Source: an uncultured Aeromonadales bacterium (lineage in GTDB: Bacteria; Pseudomonadota; Gammaproteobacteria; Enterobacterales; Succinivibrionaceae). From it: DNA of 64,000 bases. The DNA is taken from contig CACZLZ010000001.1 of the NCBI GenBank assembly GCA_902782145.1, forward strand, positions 1-64,000, given 5' to 3'. Below are positions 38,133 to 45,422 of this stretch, piece after piece. The notes under the pieces were generated by a model that worked only from the letters and a program-made list of their open reading frames with translations, searched no databases and was not told where the DNA came from. The translations under genes and the position numbers were made by a program. Each line of letters starts with the position of its first letter. Position 1 is the stretch's first letter.

Positions 38133-38636
38133 GTGAAGAGATTTCTGCAGGTTCTGGCGGCCGTGGCCGTCCTGGCGGTTCTCTGCTCCTGCAGCTTCAG
38201 GCTCCGGGGGCTGGATCAGACCAGTGTGACGGCAAAATACAGCAGTATCTTCCTCAGGGGAGACCGCTCATCCGTCCTGTATGAGGAACTTTACGCCAGG
38301 CTCATGACCCTGGGGCTGCCCATGGTGGATCAGGAGCAGGAGGGAACGGTGATCGTCGCCTTTGCGGGGCCCGAGTTCCGGAAATCCCTGGTGGCGGTGG
38401 ACAGCCGCTCCCAGGACGTGGAGTACTCCCTGAGCTGCCGCACCGTGTTCTACTTCATCGACAGCGCCATTCCGGAGACCGAGCGCCACCCGGCCAGGCG
38501 CACCTCCGGCCACACCCGCAACTACTTCAACAAGAACGATGAGGTGCTGGCTTCCAACAACGAGGCCGATCTCCTGGAGCAGTCCCTGATCCGGCAGACG
38601 GCCGAGGATATCTACATTCAGTTTCTGCGGCAGTAG
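38133..38636 (+). CDS. lptE: LPS-assembly lipoprotein LptE
   Basis: Outer-membrane lipoprotein that plugs LptD in LPS export. I prefer the GTG at 38133 (GAGG 6 bases upstream); an ATG at 38127 abuts that GAGG too closely. The product has 167 residues, a signal peptide ending in a lipobox LCSC, and the family-typical GFRLRG-like start CSFRLRGL, followed by beta-alpha strands and a C-terminal helix. Sequence conservation in LptE is low; the location between leuS and holA is decisive. Confidence 0.85.
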   Translation: MKRFLQVLAAVAVLAVLCSCSFRLRGLDQTSVTAKYSSIFLRGDRSSVLYEELYARLMTLGLPMVDQEQEGTVIVAFAGPEFRKSLVAVDSRSQDVEYSLSCRTVFYFIDSAIPETERHPARRTSGHTRNYFNKNDEVLASNNEADLLEQSLIRQTAEDIYIQFLRQ

Positions 38637-38645
38637 GTCCGGCAC

Positions 38646-39704
38646 ATGGAACTCAGGAACATTTCCTCCGGCTCAGATCTGGCTTCAAAACTTTCCTCAG
38701 GGGGCATGCCGGGTCTGATCATCCTCCTGGGAGATGAGCAGTACCTCCAGGACAGCATGACCGCTGCCGTGGAGAGGTGCTTCACCGCCGCCGGCGACGG
38801 CAGTGTGGTGCGCATCTCCGGGGGCGACAGCGAACTTCTGCTGAAACTGGAAAACGAACTGCTGACCTTTGACATGTTCGCCGACCGGAAGATGGTGATC
38901 CTCCGGGAGGCCGACGCCAATGTCCTGAAAGCTGTATCCACCCGGGTGGGGGATCTTACTGCAGCCCTGGGTCCTGACAGGCTCCTGCTTACAGTGGGTC
39001 CCCACATCCGGAAGGAGACGCTGAAAGCCCAGTGGTTCCGGAAATTCAGCGATGCCATCCCCAACATCACAGTGCAGTTCTATGCCCCGGATCCTGCCCG
39101 CCTGCCAAGGTGGCTGACCCAGGAGGCCGCCGCCCTGGGGTTGCAGCTGAACACCGACGCCGCCGCCCTGCTGGCCGAATCCTTTGAGGGCAATCTGGGA
39201 GGTGCGGTCCAGACCCTGAAGACCATCATGATCCAGGGAAAGAGCAGGATCGGCGCCCAGGACGTGGCACCGTTCCTGGGGCTCAGCACCCGCTTCATGG
39301 CCTTTGACATCTCCGACGCCCTGCTGGCAGGTGACAGTTACCGGGCGCTGAAAATTGCCCGTTCCCTGGCAGATCAACAGGGAGACAACACCCCTATGCT
39401 GCTGGCAGAGCTGGGAAAGATGCTGAACCTGATCCTGCGGCTTCGGCAGGCCCAGGAAGTGCCCGCAAACCTGTTCCGCAACTGCGGCGTGTTCCTTCCG
39501 GCCAAGCAGAACCAGTTTCAGAACATCGCCCGGCGGATGCCTCCAACCCATCTAAACAACCTGGTCCGGCTGTTCGCCCTGATCAACCAGAGCCGCACCA
39601 CTTTCGATGAGGGTCAGACAGCAAGATATGTGGAGGCATTCCTGGCCTTCTTCTCCAGTCCACGGGAGCTGGAAGGCTTCCTGCAGGCTGCGCCAAATGT
39701 CTGA
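38646..39704 (+). CDS. holA: DNA polymerase III delta subunit HolA
   Basis: Clamp-loader subunit that opens the beta clamp. 352 residues with the AAA+-like N-terminal fold lacking a P-loop (GLIILLGDEQYLQDSMTAAV), strands around ADRKMVILREAD, and the C-terminal collar domain (LLAELGKMLNLILRLRQA). The length is typical. It lies 9 bases after lptE and its stop overlaps the nadD start by 8 bases. Confidence 0.92.
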   Translation: MELRNISSGSDLASKLSSGGMPGLIILLGDEQYLQDSMTAAVERCFTAAGDGSVVRISGGDSELLLKLENELLTFDMFADRKMVILREADANVLKAVSTRVGDLTAALGPDRLLLTVGPHIRKETLKAQWFRKFSDAIPNITVQFYAPDPARLPRWLTQEAAALGLQLNTDAAALLAESFEGNLGGAVQTLKTIMIQGKSRIGAQDVAPFLGLSTRFMAFDISDALLAGDSYRALKIARSLADQQGDNTPMLLAELGKMLNLILRLRQAQEVPANLFRNCGVFLPAKQNQFQNIARRMPPTHLNNLVRLFALINQSRTTFDEGQTARYVEAFLAFFSSPRELEGFLQAAPNV

Positions 39705-40326
39705 ACCGGCAGGGATCCTGGGTGGAACCTTTGATCCCCCCCACTGGGGGCACCTGACCGCAGCACGGGAGATCAGAAAGGCCCTGGGCCTGGCAGAAGT
39801 CTTCCTCATGCCCAACCGCATTCCGCCCCACAAACCGCCGGCAACTGCCAGTGACGCTGATCGGCTGGCCATGATCCGCCTGATCTGCGGGGAATATCCC
39901 GAATTCCGCTGCCTGGACACCGAAATCCGGCGCCAGGGCTCATCTTATCTGGCTGACACCCTGCTCCTGCTGCGCCAGGAGCCCCTTTTCAAGAGCCGGG
40001 GGATCATCTTCATCATCGGAGCCGATTCCCTGCAGACCCTGCACACTTGGAGCCGTCCCGGAGTAATTCTCGAAAACTGCAGCCTTGCCGTGGCCTGCCG
40101 GCCGGGTTACAGCCTCAGCACTGTCTCAGATCTGGTGCGCGCCCGTCTTACCTGCCAGGAGGACTTTGATCCCGGCCGATCCGGTCAGATCCTGCTTTTG
40201 GACACTTCCCCGATGGACATATCATCCACCTTCCTCAGAGCCCATCCAGAAACGATCTCCCCCATGACTGTTCCGGAGCCCGTGGCCGCCTACATAAGAA
40301 AGCATCACCTTTACCATCATGACTGA
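39697..40326 (+). CDS. nadD: Nicotinate-mononucleotide adenylyltransferase NadD
   Basis: Makes deamido-NAD from NaMN and ATP. 209 residues from the ATG at 39697, with nucleotidyltransferase motif GGTFDPPHWGHL (HxGH-type), MPNRIPPHKP, GADSLQTLHTW and the ISSTFLR motif SSTFLRAH. It overlaps holA by 8 bases. In relatives rsfS follows nadD and precedes rlmH; here a glycosyltransferase gene follows, with an 8-base overlap. Confidence 0.94.
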   Translation: MSEPAGILGGTFDPPHWGHLTAAREIRKALGLAEVFLMPNRIPPHKPPATASDADRLAMIRLICGEYPEFRCLDTEIRRQGSSYLADTLLLLRQEPLFKSRGIIFIIGADSLQTLHTWSRPGVILENCSLAVACRPGYSLSTVSDLVRARLTCQEDFDPGRSGQILLLDTSPMDISSTFLRAHPETISPMTVPEPVAAYIRKHHLYHHD

Positions 40327-41266
40327 AGGCCAGCGCATTGCCGTGGTGATCCCCTGCTACCGGGTCTGCGGTCAGATCCTCACAGTACTTCAGGGCATTC
40401 CCCCTGAAGTTGACGCCATCATCTGCGTTGACGACGCCTGCCCGGATCACTCAGGGGACTTCATCCGCCAGAACTGCCATGATCCCCGGATCACGGTGCT
40501 TGCCAACAGCCGAAACCAGGGAGTGGGAGGGGCAATGATCACCGGCTACCGGCACTGTCTTGAGCAGGGCGGCTTTGGGATCATTGTGAAGATGGACGGG
40601 GATGATCAGATGGATCCCGGGGATCTTCTCCACCTGGCAGGGATGGTTGCCCGGGGAGAGGCTGAATACTGCAAGGGGAGCCGCTTTATCCAGGGAGATG
40701 CCCGGAAGAAAATGCCCCTGGTGCGGTACCTGGGCAACCGGGGGCTGGCGCTGCTGAGCCGCTTTTCCTCAGGATACTGGGACGTAACGGATCCCACCTG
40801 CGGCTACACGGCGATCTCAGCCGCCATGCTCGGCACCATAAACCTGGATGAGATCAGCCGCGGATATTTCTTTGAAAGCGATATACTATGCCAGCTGGGA
40901 CTCCGGGGTGTCCGGATGGCTGAACTCCCCACCTCCACCAGATATGCTGGCGAAACCAGTCATGTCAGCATCATCGCCGCCGCCATCACCTTCCCCATGC
41001 TGCACACCCTGCGCTTTATCCGCCGCATGGCGGCCCTGATCCGGAAACGCCCCTTTTCCCAGGGGATTCTGCAGACATCAGCCCTTCTTTCAGGTCTTAC
41101 CGCCATGCTCCTCCTGCTGAGTGCCCGCTTCGCCCTCAGCGCCGCCATCTTCATTGCCGCAGCAGCGCTGATGACCGGAGCCCTGCTCCTGGACTGGTCC
41201 GATTACCGGAAAAACTCTGAAAACAGAGCACCACTGCGCAAGGGTATAACTGGACGAGCTCACTGA
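40319..41266 (+). CDS. GT2 family polyprenyl-phosphate glycosyltransferase (DPM1-like)
   Basis: 315 residues. The GT-A fold starts AVVIPCYRVCGQILTVL, has the sugar-nucleotide Asp in ICVDDACPD, the DxD in VKMDGDDQMDPGDLL, and the DPM1-type block WDVTDPTCGYTAI followed by RGYFFESDIL. The C-terminus has an amphipathic stretch and two membrane helices (about 248-290). Such enzymes load a hexose from a nucleotide donor onto undecaprenyl or dolichyl phosphate. It overlaps nadD by 8 bases and is likely on the leuS-nadD transcript. Tail-to-tail it overlaps the GtrA gene by 7 bases. The sugar is not predictable. Confidence 0.85.
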   Translation: MTEGQRIAVVIPCYRVCGQILTVLQGIPPEVDAIICVDDACPDHSGDFIRQNCHDPRITVLANSRNQGVGGAMITGYRHCLEQGGFGIIVKMDGDDQMDPGDLLHLAGMVARGEAEYCKGSRFIQGDARKKMPLVRYLGNRGLALLSRFSSGYWDVTDPTCGYTAISAAMLGTINLDEISRGYFFESDILCQLGLRGVRMAELPTSTRYAGETSHVSIIAAAITFPMLHTLRFIRRMAALIRKRPFSQGILQTSALLSGLTAMLLLLSARFALSAAIFIAAAALMTGALLLDWSDYRKNSENRAPLRKGITGRAH

Positions 41267-41706
41267 GGATCTGCCGTACCGGCCGTCCCTGCCTCCCTGA
41301 AGGAAAAGAACTTGTGACCGATGAAACTAGAGACGCTGGTGGTGGAGATCCCTAGGAAATGAGCAATCTCACCGGAATAGAAAGCAAAGTCCAAAGCAGG
41401 GAACACCAGATAATACAGAAGGGAACTCACCGCCACCGTGAGCAGGATCCCCAGGAAGTTCACCATCACAAAGCCGAACAGTGAACGGCCCAGGGAATTG
41501 GTGTTGTTGCGGAACACCAGTTTGTAAAAAAGAATGAAGGCCACCACCATGCCGGCCAGATATGCCAGGGCAACTGCAAGGCTGTACTCCATCCCCGCCC
41601 GGGACAGAAGGATCCGGACAAGAAAGTTCACCAGCGCCGCCAGTGCCCCAGCACCCAGAAAAGCCAGGAACTGGCCTGAAAAGAAAAGCCTGATAAGTTT
41701 CTTCAT
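41260..41706 (-). CDS. GtrA-family membrane protein, putative lipid-linked sugar flippase
   Basis: 148 residues from the ATG at 41706, with four membrane helices: FLAFLGAGALAALVNFLVRI, AVALAYLAGMVVAFILFYKL, FGFVMVNFLGILLTVAVSSL and the last near TTSVSSFIGHKFFSF. The motif FxxVGxxxxxxxxxxxxxL and the C-terminal HKFFSFR are typical of GtrA. Family members translocate bactoprenol-linked glucose; the mycobacterial homologue Rv3789 lies next to dprE1 and has been linked to decaprenyl-phospho-arabinose. Here it is the last gene of the DprE2/DprE1/UbiA/AftB-like set. An earlier ATG at 41724 is possible. Confidence 0.83.
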   Translation of the reverse strand: MKKLIRLFFSGQFLAFLGAGALAALVNFLVRILLSRAGMEYSLAVALAYLAGMVVAFILFYKLVFRNNTNSLGRSLFGFVMVNFLGILLTVAVSSLLYYLVFPALDFAFYSGEIAHFLGISTTSVSSFIGHKFFSFREAGTAGTADPQ

Positions 41707-41804
41707 AAAGACGCCAAGCCGCATGGGGGCAGTGATCTCGCCAAAGCACGGAACCGCCCCGCCGAGGAGCTCAAGGCACAATGTCCGGCTCCGTCCGGGA
41801 ACAG

Positions 41805-42566
41805 TCAGATTTTCAGACGGTTGAATATGAAATCCGGCATCAGCCTGATGATCAGCATGATGATCCGCCACTTGAAGGGCACATAAATCACCTTCTTCCG
41901 CCGTCTGACACCAGCCACAATCGCCTCCGCCACCGATCGTACATCCGCAAGTTTCATGCTGCCCACCAGTTCAGCCGTCATGGGAGAGAATGTGGGACCC
42001 GGCTTTATCAACGACACCTCCAGATTCCTGCCGTTTAAGGCCATGTAATGGCGCATGCCCTGAACGAAGGTGTCCACCATGGACTTGCCGGCTCCGTAAA
42101 CATAATTGGAGGCCCGTCCACGATCCCCGGCAACCGATCCCACGATAACGATCTGTCCGTCACCGTCCTGCATGCGGTTGGCAAAGGCCTGGGCGAAAAG
42201 CAGCGGGCTTATGCCGTTGAGGGCCAGGGAAGCGCTGAGTTTCCCGGAACTGGCGGTCAGTTCGCTGTTGGCCTCCGCCGAAGATCCTTGGGCAATAAGC
42301 ACCAGATCCGGGATCCCATCCCCGCAGATCTCCCTGACGGCATCCTCCACCTCCCCGGGGGAGCAGAAATCCCCCACCTGGCGGCAGGAGACCTTAAAGC
42401 CCTCTGCGGAGGATCGGCTCCGGAGATCCTGCCCCACCGAGGTTGTCCTCTCAACGTCCCGTCCCACCAGGGTGAAACTCTCCGCCCCCTGCTCTGCCCA
42501 CAGCCTGGCACAGTTGTGGGCAATAAAGGACGTAGCCCCCACAATCACTATCTTTCTGTATTTCAT
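41805..42566 (-). CDS. dprE2: DprE2-like decaprenylphospho-ribulose (2-keto) reductase
   Basis: 253-residue SDR. The cofactor motif is VIVGATSFIAHN (10-18), with Ser144 and the catalytic pair Tyr157/Lys161 (YVYGAGK). The C-terminal sequence VIYVPFKWRIIMLIIRLMPD with IFNRLKI parallels mycobacterial DprE2 (KELVWAP... RHIPRSIFRKLPI), including its membrane-facing helix. With DprE1 it epimerises polyprenyl-phospho-ribose to polyprenyl-phospho-D-arabinofuranose. It starts 3 bases after dprE1 ends. General SDR function is certain; DprE2 identity rests on the C-terminus and neighbours. Confidence 0.85.
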   Translation of the reverse strand: MKYRKIVIVGATSFIAHNCARLWAEQGAESFTLVGRDVERTTSVGQDLRSRSSAEGFKVSCRQVGDFCSPGEVEDAVREICGDGIPDLVLIAQGSSAEANSELTASSGKLSASLALNGISPLLFAQAFANRMQDGDGQIVIVGSVAGDRGRASNYVYGAGKSMVDTFVQGMRHYMALNGRNLEVSLIKPGPTFSPMTAELVGSMKLADVRSVAEAIVAGVRRRKKVIYVPFKWRIIMLIIRLMPDFIFNRLKI

Positions 42567-42569
42567 GGA

Positions 42570-43877
42570 TCAGAATCCCATCAGTCTTCTTGAAAGATCC
42601 GAACTGAAGCCGGGATCGACATACCGGGCAAACTCCTCAAGACTGCTGCCGTAGCCGGCTTCAAACAGTTCTCTTGGCTGGCGGGCATCCTTGGCCAGAT
42701 AGAGCCGTCCCCCGGCATTTCGGACCACCGCATCAAGATCAGCAAACAACTTCGCAGTTTTCGTGCCCCGGTTTGGAAAATCCAAAGCATATGTGAACCC
42801 CGGCATAGGGAAACTGAGGATCCCGGGTGACTTCATGTCCCCGAAGGTCTTGAGCACCCCCAGAAAAGAGCCCTCCCCCGACCGGGAGATCAGTTTCTGT
42901 ATCTCCCGGACCGCCTCCATCCCGTCCTTCCCTGGAACCACACACTGATACTGGTAGAATCCTTTGGGACCGTAGATCCGGTTCCAGTTGGTCACCGCAT
43001 CCAGAGGATAGAAGAACTTGTCATAGTTAATGAGGAATGGCTTGGATTTCCGGGAGTTGAGCCAGTAATAGACCGCATTGAACATCCTGAGGGAAAGTCC
43101 GTTCACCAGGGAGACTGGGGGCGTGAAGGGAAAGCCCAGAGAACGCCCGGCAAATCTAACCTTGGGATCATCCTCATGGTTGCCCCGCATGAAAATCCCC
43201 CTGCCGCCCGATCCGCTGATGCAGTCGGTCCAGGCCACGGTATGCTCATAGTCCTTTCCAGAATCCCGGGCGAGAACGCAGAACTCATCCAGAGAGGCAA
43301 ATTTATGATATTCAGCCCGGATCAGAGATCCGGAGACCTTCCGAAGTTTCAGTGTCGCCTCAGTGACAAAGCCCGTAAGCCCCATGCCGCCGATGGTCGC
43401 TCTGAAGTAACCGCTGTTGCTGTCCGGCGAGCATTCCAGGATCTGGCCGTCAGAGCGCAGCAGGGTAAAGGAAAGCACATGGCAGCCGAAAGTGCCGAAG
43501 CGGTGGTGATTCTTGCAGTGAACATCACTGGCTATGGCCCCGCCCACGGTGATCTCCTGGGTGCCAGGGGTGACAGGCAGCATAAACCCTCGCGTTACCA
43601 GAAGACGCTGAAGATCCCTCAGCAGCACACCCGCCTCAACCCTCACCGTGCCGGCAGCAGGATCAATGTCCAGAATGCTGTCCAGAAAAGCGGACCAGAT
43701 CAGAGTGCCGTGAGAGTTGAGGCATGCGTCACCGTAACTCCGTCCATTGCCCCATGGCAGCAGTTTTCCCCCCGGGGGGTCACCCGTCACAGATGGCAGG
43801 GGTGAAAAGCGGTGGGCAGGCGCATAAAGGCGGTGGGGGGCTTTATATAACTGGCCCCAGGAGGAAAATTCAACCAT
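42570..43877 (-). CDS. dprE1: DprE1-like FAD-dependent decaprenylphosphoryl-ribose 2'-oxidase
   Basis: 435-residue FAD oxidoreductase of the VAO family. WGNGRSYGD (42-50) and PGTQEITVGGAIASDVHCKN followed by HH (104-125) match the FAD-binding segments of mycobacterial DprE1, with His120 at its His132. GGMGLTGFVTEATLKL and the C-terminal GGRLYLAKDARQP, with Lys396 at the catalytic Lys418, are also conserved. The residue at the benzothiazinone-reactive Cys387 is Ala364 (FTYALDFP against NICVDFP). The ATG shares one base with the stop of the UbiA gene, so the genes are translationally coupled. Confidence 0.9.
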   Translation of the reverse strand: MVEFSSWGQLYKAPHRLYAPAHRFSPLPSVTGDPPGGKLLPWGNGRSYGDACLNSHGTLIWSAFLDSILDIDPAAGTVRVEAGVLLRDLQRLLVTRGFMLPVTPGTQEITVGGAIASDVHCKNHHRFGTFGCHVLSFTLLRSDGQILECSPDSNSGYFRATIGGMGLTGFVTEATLKLRKVSGSLIRAEYHKFASLDEFCVLARDSGKDYEHTVAWTDCISGSGGRGIFMRGNHEDDPKVRFAGRSLGFPFTPPVSLVNGLSLRMFNAVYYWLNSRKSKPFLINYDKFFYPLDAVTNWNRIYGPKGFYQYQCVVPGKDGMEAVREIQKLISRSGEGSFLGVLKTFGDMKSPGILSFPMPGFTYALDFPNRGTKTAKLFADLDAVVRNAGGRLYLAKDARQPRELFEAGYGSSLEEFARYVDPGFSSDLSRRLMGF

Positions 43878-45346
43878 CAGGAAATGACTCCGCAGATGAA
43901 CAGTCCCACAAAGAGGATCCCCGAAACAAGGCTAGTCCGATCCTTGATGGCAAACATGACCGGATCATCAGACATCTCTCCCCGGTGGGTCTTGAGAAAG
44001 ATATGGGAAAACCAGAACACCAGCACCGGACCGCAGCAGCAGACAATCATGGGATGGGGAAACATTTGAACCTTGCTACTGTTGACATAGAGAGCGAACA
44101 CCAAGGTGGAAATAAAGCCCGTGGCCACGCTTATCTGGCTCAGGATCGGATAGTCGGCTACCGAATATCCCCGCCCCTTAACCTTTGCCGGTGATGAGCC
44201 GGATGAGTCCGTCATGGTGCTGTGCCCCTGCGGCTGCTTTTCATCCAGCTTTTTCCTGATCTCCGCCATGCGCTTCACCAGTGCCAGAGAAAGGAAGAAA
44301 AAGCCTGAGAACGTGATAAGCCACAGGGACATGGGAACATTGAGCACCATTATGCCGGTGATCATGCGGAAAGTGTAGAGGAAGGAAAGCACCATGCAGT
44401 CCAGCATGGGGAACTGCTTGAGTTTGAAGGAATAGACGGTGGTGATAATCAGGTAAACTAGCAGACAGCTGGCAAAAACATCTCCCAGGATCAGCGAAAG
44501 GGCTAAAGATGAGATGAACAGCAAGGGCAGAAGGATGAATCCTGCCCGTATTGAAAGAGCTCCGCTGGCAAACGGCCTGTTCCTTTTGCTGGGATGTGAC
44601 CGGTCATTCTCAAGATCTAAAAGGTCGTTCAGAACATAAACAAAAGAAGAAAGAAGGGAAAAAGAAAAGAACGCTATGGTGAGGGATAATACTGAATAGA
44701 GATCGGCAAATAAATTTGCGGTGATCAGAGGAACAAATAAGAGCAGATTCTTAGGCCACTGCCGCACCCTGACGCCGTCAATAACACTTTTAAACAGGTT
44801 ATGAGATGAACAGATTTCACTATACTTGATCCCCATTCTTGCCAGACGTCTGGTAACTGCTTTAGGGGTATCAGCACAGACAGCTTCAGAAGAGCACTTC
44901 CATACAGGAATATCATGAGAAGAATTGCCTATGTAAACATATCCTTCCCTGCCAAACTGGGCATTGAGGAAATCAGCCTTTCTCTCGGCAGACAAGTTAA
45001 GCTCATCACTGCTGCCATGCCAGCCGGAAAACTTGCCCGCATAACTGCTGATCTTTTCAACAATAGCAGAACTGGAGGCAGAAATCAGATAGAACTGAGA
45101 TTCAGGAAATTGCAAACGCTGCTGATCAATATACTCCGCAACTTTTTGATTATAGGGTAGCAGAGAAGGATCGAAATCATAATATCCAGCTAAAAAATGC
45201 TTGAACTTTGCCTTGCCAGATTTTAGTAGCAAAAAGAGTGATTTCAGAGCAATCAAAGGATTCTTCTTCAGAACGAAGATGAATGACTCATAAAGCATGT
45301 CAGTTTTGACAAATGTGCCATCCAGATCAACACAAAACTTTCTCAT
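43877..45346 (-). CDS. HAD phosphatase-UbiA prenyltransferase fusion, putative polyprenyl-phosphate phosphoribosyltransferase
   Basis: 489 residues in two parts. Residues 1 to about 185 form a HAD phosphatase (VDLDGTFVKT with Asp7/Asp9, LISASSS, GNSSHD). Residues about 192-489 form a UbiA prenyltransferase with RVRQWPKNLL, the Asp motif NDLLDLENDRSHP (240-252) and SKRNRP, then seven or more further helices. The second half closely follows mycobacterial Rv3806c (VNDVRDVEADREHPTKRFRP), which transfers 5-phosphoribose from PRPP to decaprenyl phosphate. The HAD part would remove the 5-phosphate, completing two pathway steps in one polypeptide. GC content is lower than in flanking housekeeping genes. 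Confidence 0.87.
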   Translation of the reverse strand: MRKFCVDLDGTFVKTDMLYESFIFVLKKNPLIALKSLFLLLKSGKAKFKHFLAGYYDFDPSLLPYNQKVAEYIDQQRLQFPESQFYLISASSSAIVEKISSYAGKFSGWHGSSDELNLSAERKADFLNAQFGREGYVYIGNSSHDIPVWKCSSEAVCADTPKAVTRRLARMGIKYSEICSSHNLFKSVIDGVRVRQWPKNLLLFVPLITANLFADLYSVLSLTIAFFSFSLLSSFVYVLNDLLDLENDRSHPSKRNRPFASGALSIRAGFILLPLLFISSLALSLILGDVFASCLLVYLIITTVYSFKLKQFPMLDCMVLSFLYTFRMITGIMVLNVPMSLWLITFSGFFFLSLALVKRMAEIRKKLDEKQPQGHSTMTDSSGSSPAKVKGRGYSVADYPILSQISVATGFISTLVFALYVNSSKVQMFPHPMIVCCCGPVLVFWFSHIFLKTHRGEMSDDPVMFAIKDRTSLVSGILFVGLFICGVIS

Positions 45347-45422
45347 GATGGGAAAAGTCCATAATCAAAATGCTAACAGCATAACCGCATACCAGATCTG
45401 CGAAACATACTAAAAGAAAAAA

